A stretch of 64,000 nt of DNA from Trigonopsis variabilis (lineage: Eukaryota > Ascomycota > Trigonopsidomycetes > Trigonopsidales > Trigonopsidaceae). Shown here in pieces: positions 32,888 to 45,177 of this stretch. The notes beneath the pieces are model-generated. The model ran no database searches. It saw nothing but the letters and a program-made list of their open reading frames with translations, and was not told the DNA's origin. How positions within the stretch are numbered: position 1 is the stretch's first letter; the number at the start of each line of letters is the position of its first letter. The position numbers were made by a program, and so were the translations under genes. Location: positions 1,178,001 through 1,242,000 of the forward strand of contig PPXM03000002.1 of NCBI GenBank assembly GCA_003707065.3, read 5' to 3'.

Positions 32888-34870
32888 TCAAGTACCTCTC
32901 CAGACTCGCTCGTAAAATCTGAAGATATCTCGTTGATTCTCACTGAATATCACTTTAGTGCCTTGATTCTCTTTTCCCAAGAACCTGCCATCTTGATATC
33001 CGATCTTGTAGAATGCCGAATATGAGTATTGTTCGCAGTCGATATTCTTTATCCAGCCCATTCTGATTACATCAGGATCATACTTTTCTGTCAGATTCAA
33101 GTTGTATTCTGGACCAGGCGGAACGATGAGAGCTTGAATATCACTAAGGCCAGAGTCTTCAAATTTGCAGGAAGAGAATCCTGAATTCATCCAAAGTAGC
33201 GTTTGGTCGTCCTGATCAGATAGATGAGAGGGGTGGATCGAGGGAATCGAGAGCCCATCCGGAGACAATACTCCCGCAGATCCTGCCCAGTAATGGTTAA
33301 GATGGAAGTTCTCATTACCCATGATAATCAAACCTAGCCAAAAGAGCTCTTTCTCTCCATAAACCTTTTCTCTAGATCCTTTCCAGTTGTTTAACTGAAT
33401 AGCTCCAAGAATACCATCAAAATGGTCCGATCGTCTCATCAAAACAACACCGCTTTCCATAGTATGGTACAAGTGCTCATTGAAAAAGGGGAGATTCCAC
33501 GTGAACTCGGTTGGTAAAGGTACATTAAAAAGAGAAGAATCCAGTTGAGAAGGCAGGGCCGCCGAAAAGAAGTCAAGGTTGTGCTGATATGCGTAGACAG
33601 AGATCTGCCGATCTTTGAAGAAGTAGGCGCCCGTGTTCTCATAAGGAGCAGACTCGAACAATTGCTTAGGAGGGACCAACAGACCCACATCAGCATCTAG
33701 TAATAGCATATCTTGGAACGAGTTGAACATCACTGCTAATAACTTATTAGCAAAGACCTCGAAGAATGACTTATATTCTTCGGTGATACAATTAGAAACA
33801 TCGACAAACCAGATGTCTTGCTTGGGAAAGTCCATTGAGACGTTGTGACTGACTTCAGAATAAATATCTTGAGGATAAAAGACGGTGTCACTTCTTGCGG
33901 CCTCAACCAGCGCATTTCGATTTATATAGTTGAGATCATTCTTATAGACGATTTGAATAGGGTAATGATTATCCAAGGCTCGCAGTAGATGGATTAGCCT
34001 AATAACATCGTCAACAAACCCATCGCTAACTGATAGGACTATACCCTTTCCGTTAAATTTGCCCTTGAATTCTTTCAACCAAAAGGATGAAGAATCAGAA
34101 GAGGCTCTTCTGCCCCGTTTAGAGCGACTGGATTGCACGTTAACCGAAGGACCTTGGCCAGTAAAAGATGCGAAGTGTCCAGATTTCACTGATGAGCCTG
34201 AGGTATTTTCGACCTGCGATTCACCGCGACCCGGGTCTGAATTATCCTCAATACTCTCGTAAACCGGTAAATCCTCCAAGACTGTCCCATTCCACCTAGT
34301 GTATGTAGGCAGAGTACGGGTCAACCAAGGGAACAAACGACCTTCCAAGTCCTTCCATATCTTGTCGTCGAACTCTGCAGGTTCCGAGTCTTTGAGATAG
34401 CAATTAACAAAGATTCTGAGTGATTCGAGTTGATCCAACATCCTCTGGTCATATTCTGTAGTGTAACCGAGAGCCTTTCGCCGCGTCTTTCTCAGATACT
34501 TGGCCAGTTGCTCGGGCATGGCTTTTGAAGTATCAAAATTATGATCTGCAGCCCATTTCGCAAACTCAACCTTCATCCATAGATCTTCAGAATAGGAATA
34601 AGCATTATACTCCCGGTCTTTCATGCTCTCGATCTTCTTATCTAGTCTGATAAACTCTTCAAAATACCTCTTGCAATGTCCCCCCTCGCTTAAACTATCT
34701 TTGGGGTCCTCCTCTTTCATCTTCATCGTGATTGTTTCGTCTTGTTGCTCGGACCCTTCCCCATGGAGAGCAAATTTGGCATCATTCAGGTCCTTCAATG
34801 ATAGCAAAGCTTTAACCAAGAATAAAGCAACCGCCAGTAATATTAACAGCCGACGAATCCTAAAAATCAT
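32888..34870 (-). CDS. MNN1-family alpha-1,3-mannosyltransferase
   Basis: Type II Golgi enzyme that adds terminal alpha-1,3-mannose to glycans. Intronless, 660 aa. A short cytosolic tail (MIFRIRR) precedes one signal-anchor helix (LLILLAVALFLVKALLSL). A stem region with low-complexity Ser-rich sequence follows. The catalytic domain (PF11051-type) shows GIVLSVSDGFVDDVIRLIHL, the nucleotide-binding DxD region DMLLLDADVGLLVPP, and the downstream HYWAGSAGVLSP region. It is convergent with HSP104, with 136 bp between the two stops. Exact linkage specificity cannot be told from sequence. Confidence 0.88.
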   Translation of the reverse strand: MIFRIRRLLILLAVALFLVKALLSLKDLNDAKFALHGEGSEQQDETITMKMKEEDPKDSLSEGGHCKRYFEEFIRLDKKIESMKDREYNAYSYSEDLWMKVEFAKWAADHNFDTSKAMPEQLAKYLRKTRRKALGYTTEYDQRMLDQLESLRIFVNCYLKDSEPAEFDDKIWKDLEGRLFPWLTRTLPTYTRWNGTVLEDLPVYESIEDNSDPGRGESQVENTSGSSVKSGHFASFTGQGPSVNVQSSRSKRGRRASSDSSSFWLKEFKGKFNGKGIVLSVSDGFVDDVIRLIHLLRALDNHYPIQIVYKNDLNYINRNALVEAARSDTVFYPQDIYSEVSHNVSMDFPKQDIWFVDVSNCITEEYKSFFEVFANKLLAVMFNSFQDMLLLDADVGLLVPPKQLFESAPYENTGAYFFKDRQISVYAYQHNLDFFSAALPSQLDSSLFNVPLPTEFTWNLPFFNEHLYHTMESGVVLMRRSDHFDGILGAIQLNNWKGSREKVYGEKELFWLGLIIMGNENFHLNHYWAGSAGVLSPDGLSIPSIHPSHLSDQDDQTLLWMNSGFSSCKFEDSGLSDIQALIVPPGPEYNLNLTEKYDPDVIRMGWIKNIDCEQYSYSAFYKIGYQDGRFLGKENQGTKVIFSENQRDIFRFYERVWRGT

Positions 34871-35581
34871 CGACTTGCGCCCAATGTAAACAAAGATTCT
34901 AACAGGCCCAGTTCTTGGAGCCCGTTAGGTTAGATCAAACAAAATCAAAAAATTGCACTAATCTTAATGCTGTTCTCAATTTGCAGCCACGTATGTTGCG
35001 ATTTCTGAACAATAACAGCACTCTTTTTCTCCCGCCGAATCGCCTTTTCGGGCACTCAACCTCCGAAGATGGGTAGTGTTTTTTTGGCCACACCCGCCAA
35101 GTCCTCTTCTGGGTAGATCAACACGGCCCTATAAATAGCCCAAACCAAGCTTGGCACGACATCATCGCAAAACCCAGGCATCATATCTGACAGCACTTGA
35201 CATTTCCAATTATCCTGCCGTATTGTTTACTGTTCGCAACAGCCAGATTTCCTCGTCAGCTGACAAAAGTCGGTATCGGTTGGTATCCGGGCACCGTTGG
35301 ACGGTAAAGTAAAGATTACAGCCAGGTTGGCTATGCTAGCAATAATTCTCCAAATTATATAAAATGAGTACGACAAGAAACTTGATACAAGGAAACTATC
35401 CCTATAATAAAACTAATCCTTATCCACCCATCTCCTTTTCCTTTGTAGGAACATATTGCTCTCATAAACTCATACCCCAAGACATCTCCATCGTAATTAC
35501 CTTGTTACATATTATGCACGCTAGTCCATCAAAAGTATTAGAACGTATATATCTCTCCTTAAATAAACACAAGACTCCTAT
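34871..35581. other. Gap upstream of the mannosyltransferase, downstream of MED12
   Basis: About 710 bp. The part next to 34871 should be the mannosyltransferase promoter. An open plus-strand frame from ATG 35364 runs to 35708 into the MED12 3' end on the opposite strand; it resembles no family and is treated as chance. No RNA gene or repeat seen. Confidence 0.4.
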
Positions 35582-38500
35582 TCACGGAAATTTGATTGCA
35601 TCAAACAACGATAAACTCAATGCTGCGTCATTATTGCAATTCCCTGATAGACCGGCTTCCTCCAAAAGGTCCATCGAGCGGACGTTCAAAATAGACGGAT
35701 TTATATAAACAAACTGGGGCTTTTCTTCTCCATCCTGGACACTGTCATGCCGCTCATCGGTCGGTAGCAAAGCCGCGGTCTTGGGCCAATTCAAACTGGG
35801 CTCTCGTGTTCGACTGGTTGCCCCGGCAGTCGAGGGGAAAGTTGCTGGCGCTGTGTAGTCTGCAACGGGATCGCTCATGAGCTGGTGCACCGAAAAATCG
35901 TTTCGAATTAGTGTCCCACTTCCAAGAAGCACATTGGGCCCATGGCCAGGCATATCTGAAGACGCCACTGAGACCATGGTCAAAGTCCTTGGCCGATTAG
36001 ATAGAGCTTCAAGCCCAGTAACGGAATTCACGCGACCAAACAACAAAGCCGAGTCGTTGGAATACAGGTCGTCGATAGTATCGACATGCTCTTTGGCAGG
36101 TTCTTCGTCGGAATCATCGCTGCCAAATAGACTATCGTCTTCACTCTCTTTGTCTTGGGCTCTCTTCATCAACATGATGTTATGCATGTAATGCTCTCCA
36201 AAATATCGCCGAGTGAAAACCGATCTAAACTTCTTTTCACGATTACCTGTACCTTTCTCGGTGCGGGGGTCGGGCGAAGAAGAAACCATGGGAGAAAATA
36301 TGTCGGGTGCCGGCGATTTGAAGGCAAAAACTGTAGATGAAGAGATGGTCAGACTTGAACTGTCCACGTGAGACAAATACTCGGGTCGGCTGGAAAACGA
36401 TACTCCTGGAGTTGCTGAGCTTGGAGATCCAGTTGACTTTGGTGCCGACGGACTCGGAGTGGACGCCGAATTCTTCCCGATAGCACTGCCGGTATTACCC
36501 GTAGGACTTGATTGAAATGTAGCTCCTGGGCTTTGAATAGGATTAGCGTTAACGCTGTTTCTTAAGAGGCTGCCACCATGAGCCGTCGTTGTATTTGAAG
36601 CTTGCAGGGGCTCACAGGGTAGAGGTACACTATTGAAAACCAACGACGTGGCAAAAACCTCGGTTTTGATAGGGTTGTCGCTTCCCAAGGTCTGATAGGG
36701 ATAGGGAATCTCGACCAGACACGAAATTCCGTCAAAGAAATGGTACTTAAAATCATTGTCATCTTCAAATAGCCCAGATTCTCCCAGTCGACAGAGAGAT
36801 TCGTACAACTTCTCTCGATCATCAAAGCTTAGCATTCGACCTTCGAACGTTCCGTGCAGGATAGCATCATAGGCTGTATGTCCACAATAGAATGATATTA
36901 ATTTTGCAATCAACGACAATGCATCCTTAATCAAAGTGACCTGCCCAAGACGCATTTCCTCTGGCCGGCGAACCATTGCCCAGAGAGCATTCAAGACTGA
37001 GAACCTTGACACAAAGTCAGAAGGTAGCGAGATAGAAGAGAGAATCGAATCACTCACTAAACCGTCCAGTAGCGAGGACATTATAGGAACCAAGTTCTTA
37101 TTACCAAGAAGATCACCAGGCGATTCGAGATCATCAGGTAGAGTGCGTTTCAGCGATCGCTCCAGATAAACAGCAGGAAAGTCGGGCGAAGTCATCAATC
37201 GCTCAAACAAGTAATCGACAAATTCAGCACGCACAGAGATCGGAAACGATACCAGGAGACTAGCAAAGTGTTCATCCGAGGTCGAGGTCTTTGAAGACCG
37301 GACAATGATATCCTCAAACAAGGCTTTCTGGTTGGCCTGATTTGGATCCATATATTCAATATAGAGACGCAGCATAAACTGATAAATGTTGGCATAGTAA
37401 TGGTTGTAATTTTTCTCCAGATAAGTCAATAGACTCTGTCCCTCATCCTGATGGTCCACTTGGTTCAAAATGTCATTCATCATCTTCCATATGAATTCCT
37501 TGAATTTGTCTTTAGAGAGATTATGACTTTCAAATGAAATATAACATTCGATGAATAAATTCAAATCATGGAAAATCAATCGAGTAAGTAAATCATTCAC
37601 CGGCTTATAGAGGGATAGAATCAAGTCTTGCTGGTCACTGCGAACCAAGTTATCTAGGACAACTAGTAAGGCAAGAATCAAAATCCGAGGATTTTCCAAT
37701 CCTAGTTTGCGCCGTTCAGCCTCGATATAGACTCGTTCTGAGGGTCGAAGCACAAGGCAATCGTTATCAGAGTCAACCAATAATTGACAGAGAATGGCAG
37801 ACACAGCAATCGGCAGCTCAGGCTCACAAAAGTCGTAGTCCTGCGAGATCATTGACAGAAACTCATTAGTCAATTTCTCCAAAGGATAGCAATCATAGCC
37901 AACTAGCAAATAACAGATATACAAAATTTGTCGTTTATCAATGATCCGGCAATTCATCAAGTCTGCAGATAGCGAAGACTCCACACCAACCAGTCTCTGG
38001 GCCTCCTCTTGAGCAATAAACCAGTTCGGCGAAAGCTGATACCGAAGCCATTTATTAATGACATGATAGTATCGATCAGAATCAAAGTCTCGAATGAACA
38101 GTAAAAGGTCAAAAAGATCCAGTGATAACAGTACCGACGACTGCTCAGACACGACCTCGGACAACCGATCGAGTAAGACCACGAGTCTCGAGCTCAAAGT
38201 TGCTCTCTCACCTTCACAAGAATATCCAAAGACATTTTTTAAGGCACTGGTCATCTCACTATTCTCTGGAGTCCCGAGGGATGTGGGGGTCTCCAAATCG
38301 AAATTAGATTTTATGAGGTCACTATTCAGAGGTAGTTTCTCGCACAAGACTGTCTCTGATAAATAGTTTAAGAACCCATAACTGATGCGTTTCTTGAATT
38401 CCGATGCTGGCTTGAAATGAGCAATTAGACTCTTGATAAGAAGATCAATGCTGGTGAGGACTGAAAACATCGTCAAATTCCGAAAAACATAAGCAGTAAG

Positions 38501-40954
38501 AAAAACGAGGATGTCCCTTCTCAAGAGGTTCTGTCGAGTCAACAGTCCTACAGTCACAGCCACTGAACCTTGAGGATATGATAGCAAATGGAATATCGAA
38601 AACACAACCGCCAGATCGTCAATGCTTAACCATGTTATCAACTGCGCGCTCCGAGTCTGCTGTTCAGATTGCATATATAACCAGTGAACAAGCTTGGCTC
38701 GATAAGGCCCGATCAGAGCGTCTATATTAGCCTTTAACCTTTCTCCATTCCAGTACGCGGCGTTTGAGTCTTGTCTAGCGCCTGAGTACCAGCGAGGTAT
38801 GATCAATTTAATCTGCTGCATGATGTCATTGAGCTGATTATTCTGTAATTCTTGGTTGTAGTGTCCAATTCGGGAAAGCAGCACAACTTGCTGATTGATA
38901 ATTGATTGGGGATGATTTTCAAATGTCAACATTGAAAGTATGTGGCTATGCAGGGAGACCAGACTCTCATCAGCAGAGCCAAAGATATTTCTGCCAATCA
39001 AGAAACGAAAATAGCCGCCTAAAAATAGACTTCCTGATAACATTAAAGAGTTCAGCAGCATCGAAAATTTATAAAGGTCAATAAAACTAGTGTAGCTGGC
39101 AAGATGACGCAAGAAATCCAGTATTCCTCTGGTAATCCGGTTATGATCCAGCCTCTGCAACCCTTGAGAAACCAGTTCGACACCATATTCAAATTGTCGA
39201 CACAGACTGCATGCCCAACAAATAGTGACCTGAATGATATTCTCCAAAGGAAGACCAGTAGATAACCAGAATGATACCATTTTTGAAATATCCACTGTCC
39301 CGTTTAGAGTGTCCATATAATGGATAATATGGCGGTCGCCGTTCTTATATGTAATAACTCCCTCCGAGCCTGAACTAATGAAATCATTTCGCTTTTTTAT
39401 CAATGGAAAATTCTCTGATTTCAATATAAAAGACAGATCAGGATAGGTCTCGATAACATCCAATAATCCGCGCCACCTCCAAGGAAGCACGAATGCCTGA
39501 GGACAAAAAGACCAAAGATCCTTCAAGACTTTAGTCAGAGACTCTTTGAATTGTGATTTAAGAGCATCATCGTCCAAGGAATCGGATTTGAGTAGTCGAT
39601 CCATTATAACCTCAACCAAGCGTCTAGCGTAAAAAGCGTCGTGAGATAATGACTCCCAAAGCAGGTTCACAAATTCCATTGTCACCAAGATCGCCTGTGG
39701 CTTACAATAAGTAACCAAGTCTATAGTCCAAGCCAAAAAAAGGTTTCGGTCTATCAAGGCTTCGTAGTACAATTCAACTGAAAACCTTAAAAGGTATGTA
39801 AGTCGTTCAATCCAGGTATCTTTGTCGAGGTTTGGCTGAGTGGAGTTTGAAGGAGACTGCTGAGGTTTAAGAGAAGGCGTAGACGTGTCCACAGGGGTGG
39901 TAGGATTCGAAGTATTTTTATTTGAGGGCAGTCTTATAGACCCAGAAGCACGGCCAGAGCCAGTCCCGTTACTTGATGATGGCCTAGGCTGGAGGGCAGA
40001 GAGAGTTTTTGGTTTAGATGGCTGAGCTTGGCTAATAACTAAGGCCTCATTAATAATATCTTCAACGCAAGACAGTAAGCTTAACGTCCAACCTTTCAGC
40101 CATTCATCCTCCATATCTCTAGATGATCCTGAAGAAGCTTTGATCGCTCCCTTTCGCCGTAAGCTTCTCAGCTCATTGGCTCCGATACACCGGGATAACC
40201 ACACTGCTCGCGGGATAGGAACATTCTTTAGATAAAGCTGCTCAATGAGAGGTCGATCTTTAAGTCCATGGGGAATCGTCCGTAAGAGACGTTTCAAAGG
40301 CACATCAATATTAGCTAGATCTCGCAGCCAAACCTCGCGCTTCTGTTCTGTAAGAGTCACCCTTGGTAGAGGTTTGAATGTCGACTGAGAGGGAAAATGG
40401 CCCAATCTTCGTCGCTCCTTACAGGTCTCTTGAAACATAGATGACAAAGCAGACAACGTAGACCGACTTCTTAGTTTAGGGTAGAACTGAGGAAAATCAT
40501 TTTGAGAAGTTCGTTTCTGAAGCGCCTAAGATGTTAGCCAGCCATAACGCACGCAAAGGCTCTTACCAAGTATAACAATGGCTCGTGGAAGCCATTGCGT
40601 ACCATCTTTATGGTGAGTCTATCTTCAATTCCATTTCCTTTCCAAGGTGAGAAATCCGGATATTCAATCACATCTACAAGAGTCAGAATATGAAACCTCA
40701 CACCATTGGTACTCACGAGAGTTCTCAGAGAAGTATCTCGGTATGCTATTCGGCGGCCTTGCATGATATGTCTTCATTGAGGCTGATTCTTTGGGATTTG
40801 TGTAACCCGACTGTCTCGATAACAAAGGGCCACCTGCTGGCTTAGGGGTATTCAGAGAGGATGGACTAGCCGAGCTTCGACTTAGGCTAGCTTCATCAGT
40901 GTTCCCTTTTTCGCCTATGATACCTCTTAGTTGTCCTTGAGTCGAAGTCATCAT
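35582..40954 (-). CDS. MED12: Mediator kinase-module subunit Med12 (Srb8)
   Basis: Activates Cdk8-cyclin C in the Mediator kinase module. Three exons (40954-40717, 40673-40567, 40525-35582) with 43- and 41-nt introns give 1762 aa. The N-terminal Med12 segment reads RPPNSIPRYFSEN, then HVIEYPDFSPWKGNGIEDRL and VRNGFHEPLLYLALQKRT. The fungal Med12 region KNVPIPRAVWLSRCIGANEL follows. The middle is a long helical domain; the C-terminal ~400 residues are Ser/Thr/Pro-rich. Both introns lie within the first 450 bp and the last exon is 4.9 kb. It is tail-adjacent to a 711-bp gap. The N-terminal exons complete the conserved start, which supports the model. Confidence 0.93.
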
Positions 40955-41212
40955 TGCTGCATTTAATAGAAGTCCAAGAACTCGACCTGGCCTCTATATC
41001 CTGGATCTCACTCTATAACTCAGAGAAGTTGCCCGAGAATGTATCTCAATTTCACTTCAGTCTATTAATTCCAGGGTTTCTCTATCCTCTTTCTTATCCG
41101 AACTTGAAACGAAATCGTCAGTGGAGGAGCTCGATTAGTCGATTGTCCGTTACAAAAACGAAATACGATCCCACCTAGTAATCAGGCCAACCCTCCTCAT
41201 ATACTAACTCAT

Positions 41213-41518
41213 TCATTTAGAACGTAACAGACGAGCTACGTCGTGAATGACTATCGTGGTCTTCTCTCCAGCAAGGTCCACAATCGTTGAACCATTTTTC
41301 TTAATTGATCCTACTCGCTTGATACATTCTGGACTCTTTGTCTCGCTCTTTGTCACCTCTGATTTCTTTTGATATTTCTTATATCCAGTTCTAGCTATGT
41401 ACAATAATGGACTAGAATATACACAAATTTCAGCGTATCCTTGTCTTTCAGATATAATTGTGGAACAGATCTCTCGTACAAACCTTCTCAAAGCTGCTTG
41501 ATGGCCAGCCAAACTCAA
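41213..41518 (-). CDS. Unrecognised small protein, 5' end missing
   Basis: An open frame of about 100 codons with protein-like composition (ALRRFVREICSTIISERQG, SPLLYIARTGYKKYQKK, STIVDLAGEKTTIVIHDVA) ends at TGA near 41213. The frame contains no ATG, so the start must lie in an upstream exon within the ~145 bp before Asterix (41519-41663); ATG AAA AAA ATC near 41600 is a candidate, but I could not match phases. The last 20 residues faintly resemble the end of a histone fold, which is not enough to name it. Divergent from Asterix. Confidence 0.45.
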   Translation of the reverse strand: MSLAGHQAALRRFVREICSTIISERQGYAEICVYSSPLLYIARTGYKKYQKKSEVTKSETKSPECIKRVGSIKKNGSTIVDLAGEKTTIVIHDVARLLRSK

Positions 41519-41663
41519 CAGTCACTTCCTTTAAGCACAATTGAGCAATATTAAGTCCTTTGATTGTTTACACTTCTCGCCTCCTTATGATTTTTTTCAT
41601 GGGGCTTGGGTCTCTTATCACTAGGTTAGTGTATCGTCTTCACTTCTCTCTAGTCAGCCAATC

Positions 41664-42219
41664 ATGTCTACAACGCCGAAGACTAATAAAAAGGATCCTG
41701 TCAACTCTTCAAGAGTCATCCAGTATGTATTCAGTGTATTTGCTTAGTTGCCTAACAAAAAGCTATAAGTTTCCTGCTAGAGAAGACAATGAGAATGGGG
41801 CCCGTTCCGTTATCAATACTACCATGCCCATGATGGCCATGTTTCTCAGGTATTAATCTCCTTTTTAACCTACTTACTTTAGAAATAAGTACGATTGATT
41901 CGGAAAGTGCATTAACTCGAGATATTTGGCTTGGGGAAGTCTGGCCTCCGCCCTCCAGCTCTGGCTCGCCGAACGTGGAAACACACAAGGCTCAAATAGC
42001 GCCTACATGCAGGCATTGTATGCTATTGACCTTTCAAATCTGACCCTTTAGTTCCTCGTTGATGGCTGTTTTGGTCTGCTATCTTGACGTTAGTATCTCG
42101 TTCTTTTTTTTCGCAGCTAAACCCAGTTCATCGTCCCTACTCGTGGCTACACAGGAGCTGCCGCTAAGGCCAGTGCTGAAGCAGCAGCTGCCGTTGCAGC
42201 TGCCTCTTCATCGGTATGA
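41664..42219 (+). CDS. WDR83OS: Asterix/PAT10 (WDR83OS family), ER multipass-protein chaperone subunit
   Basis: Small ER membrane protein of the PAT complex, which shields nascent transmembrane helices. Six exons (41664-41722, 41763-41849, 41883-41888, 41922-42017, 42052-42088, 42127-42219) give 125 aa. Family stretches are NTTMPMMAMFLRNKYLAWGS, ASALQLWLAERGNTQGSN and AFSSLMAVLVCYLDFIVPT, with an Ala-rich tail. Three hydrophobic helices are implied. Introns are 40, 33, 33, 34 and 38 nt. Exon 3 is only 6 nt and supplies the N-K of the conserved RNKY motif. None of the exons is long enough to show as an open frame of note, so the gene is easy to miss. Confidence 0.92.
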
Positions 42220-42467
42220 TTTATGTATTTTGTCTAGAATCGAGGTCGCATGGCTAACCATATATATGTATTAGACTGTAGAACTTAGTAAATTACACTA
42301 GCTCACTCTCCTCCGAGAAACTAGTCATACAACGTTATCATAAACTTCCAAACAATCTCTATTCTTCACTCGTCTGAAGAATCACGGATATCGTTCTTAC
42401 TTCACATCTTCCTCCACTGTCCCTTAATCCACATTTCCTCTAGAACCTGAAGAAAGGATAGAGACTT

Positions 42468-44560
42468 TTATTCTGCGTCAAAGATCACATACGCATTCAG
42501 GAGAATCGTTTCAACCACGCGGCTTTGAAAGCTCATATCTGAAAGGTTGTTGTAATTCGATCCAAGCAACGATGGACCCCAGACAATACCCAAATTATAG
42601 ACAGACATCCGATTTGTGGCTTCATGCTCTTGGACCCTGTATAAGTGGAACACAAGAAATCGGAGTGTTGTGTAGTTCGCATCAGGTAGTTGATTTACAA
42701 TGCCGTGGATTGCATCCCGTCTTTGTATATCATGCTCGATCTTAGCAGCATTGATGAAATCGTCATGAAGCTCAGACGTCAATAAAGGATCAGGAAGCTC
42801 TCTGAAGAACTGTTTCAGAGCCCCTGCGACACTAGTTATATCATTGAAAAATGCTTCAGGCTGAGAAAAATCCACATGAGTTGGATCAGTGTCAAATAGG
42901 GACTTGATTTTTTGTATATTGTATGTCGACCCGCTTGTACGATAAAGACCCTCAACGTCCAAGCCAAACTTATCAACCGCTTTGACGCATTGATAGACAG
43001 CGATAGGGACCGTTCCCCCTTCATGGTCAAGAAGATCTTCGAGATTAACTCCGAATGTGGCATGGATAACAGGAGAAGGGAATTCTTTGTTAGAGGCTGT
43101 CGGTTGAATGGGTAGTGATGGCTCAGTTATGGGTTGAGAAGAGACCGCTCCTTCGGTTTCATCACCGGGCTGCGGCTGTGATAGTGGCTGCTGTTGCTGC
43201 TGTTGCTGCTGTGCCTGCGGCTGCTGCGTTTGCTGTGGTAAGCTAGCTGCGTTCAAGGAAGAAGGCGCATTCGACGGTATATTCAACGTTGCACTCGTAC
43301 CAGTAGAAGGTACAGAGTTACTAGGAATAATCTTATTCGTCTGCTGTTGAGGAGGCAAAGTAGGAACGGTGATAGAAGCGTCTTTGGCGACCTTTTTGAA
43401 GTAGTTGAAGAAGTCAAGCTCGTTGTCGACCAAACAGGCAAGATCTCGCATACTAAGCGCAGCCGAATTAGCGCTACGAACAGGAGAAATGGCCATGCCT
43501 ACTGCGAGCGCGTGAGATTCGCAGAGATTGGCAAACTTCTGCAGTTGCAAAGTTGTACCCGAGTCACATTCATAGACTAGAGCTTTGAGCTGTCGCACAG
43601 TTTCTGGGCGAAGCGTTTTTATAAGCTCTTGACGAAGTCTAGTAGCAACAGAGACTTTCTGCTTATATTCGTTTTCGGCAACCCAAACTTTCCGCTGGAC
43701 CTCTTCCTCATATTGCGGCCCAGAATGGCGTGATGACTTAAAACCAAAAGTCTTCTTCGAATCTCCCAGCTTTACACGATCCAGCTCATCACAGAGTGAA
43801 TCATATTTATTCTTAGCCTATTAATTAGAAACTGCAGAGATATTCCTAATACCTTTTCCATCATCGCTTCGGCATCTGCAACATTCTTTTCATTCTTGAG
43901 ACCGCTCTCTTTTAGACTTTTTCTTGCCTTCTCCGTTGTCTTGGCTAGATCCATCAACTCATCGTGCATGTTGGATAGTGCACTGACGTAAGTTGCCGAG
44001 GAGTCTATAATTTTTTCATCGACACGGACAATCTCCTCGAACTGATGAGCGAGGCTATCCTGGCGACCTTCTGGTCGACGGATAGCTTCGCGTGTATTCT
44101 TTATAAGGCGGCGCAGATCTAGCCTGGTTAGACATAAAATCTCATTCGGGCCAAATAAGGATTCAAACGTACCTGACGCATGATTTTCTTCAATTGCTGC
44201 CTTTTTCTTCACATAAGTAGCAAGTTCCTAGAGCCAGTCAGTTATGAAACGTTATTTTCACAGGCTGAGACAGGGATGAAAGGCAGCATATAGTGAGTGA
44301 AAATAAAACTTACCTTGCAAGATATTATACTCTGTTTCAAGCGTTTAAGTAACGAAGTGACTCCAACCTAAACAAAAGTCAGTAAGGAGAAAACTCAGCT
44401 TCACTTTGCAATGACATACATTAGAGTGAATAACTTCCTTGACAATCGGATCATCTATCAATGAAATTGAAGATGCCGGTGGAATAGCAGTAGTATTTCC
44501 AGAAGAGAGCGGAGAATCTTGTGAATCAATAGAATTCGCGGTCGTCTCTGTATTCCGCAT
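42468..44560 (-). CDS. RGD1: Rgd1-like F-BAR and RhoGAP protein
   Basis: GTPase-activating protein for Rho-family GTPases with a membrane-bending F-BAR domain. Five exons (44560-44420, 44367-44314, 44227-44173, 44118-43853, 43817-42468) give 621 aa. The F-BAR part spans about residues 45-330, with LKRLKQSIISCKELATYVKK, IKNTREAIRRPEGRQDSLAH and AKNKYDSLCDELDRVKLG. A Gln/Pro-rich linker follows (QTQQPQAQQQQQQQQP). The C-terminal RhoGAP domain has the arginine finger in GLDVEGLYRTSGS and the signature NLGIVWGPSLLG. Introns are 52, 86, 54 and 35 nt; the third uses GGCTAG rather than the upstream AACCAG as acceptor, since only it preserves frame. RAC1, a possible substrate class, lies 2 kb away. 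Confidence 0.94.
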
Positions 44561-45177
44561 GTCGAGGGTTATTCCAGTCGACGCAGGTCAAAGGCCAAAC
44601 AGAACAGTCTCCTTAGAAAATAATATTAATAAGGAGCCGCTAAAAAAGTCTTAAGTCAAACGAGTATAAAGATACAGTCGCGACTTTCTTTTAAGGTAAT
44701 AATTATATGTGGGTGTGGATGAAAGAGTAACGCCTCGCCCTGTGTCTTTTGCTACATCGATTCGGTTTCAACTGTTCCACTAGGCGAAACACAGTCTACT
44801 CTGTATAATTTTTTTTGTAAACCGGGCCCAATACTTTGTCTAACTTCAATTTATTCCTCTATTGTTAATCAATTAGTTTGAACAAGAGCCACGGTAATTT
44901 GGTGTCGCGACTGTCGTCATGTCATTCATTGCCAAGCCTACAACTGATTCCAGACATGATATGAGAACATGCTCCATAAATTAAGGCAGTAGATTTTCCT
45001 GTAATTTGGATTAGACAAGAGTTGATATCAAAGTTAGAGTTCGAGCTGACCGTAATTATGACCTTTAGTCAAGGAAATTTATGTAAGGCAAGCCAGATTC
45101 TTTGATTTCCCAGTAACAGAAGTCTAATAGGATTTGACGGTTCATTGGACTGCGAATATAATCTTAATGTCTCCTTG
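44561..45177. other. Divergent promoter region RGD1/JMJD7
   Basis: About 620 bp between divergent starts. AT-rich; no coding signal, repeat or RNA gene recognised. Confidence 0.4.

Noticed and set aside
35364-35708. Plus-strand 114-codon frame at the MED12 3' end
   Set aside because: It has an ATG, but it runs antisense through MED12 coding sequence, resembles no family and has no splice or promoter support.
41560-41856. Plus-strand 98-codon frame over the Asterix locus
   Set aside because: It reads through Asterix introns in part; the spliced six-exon model explains the same DNA with family conservation.
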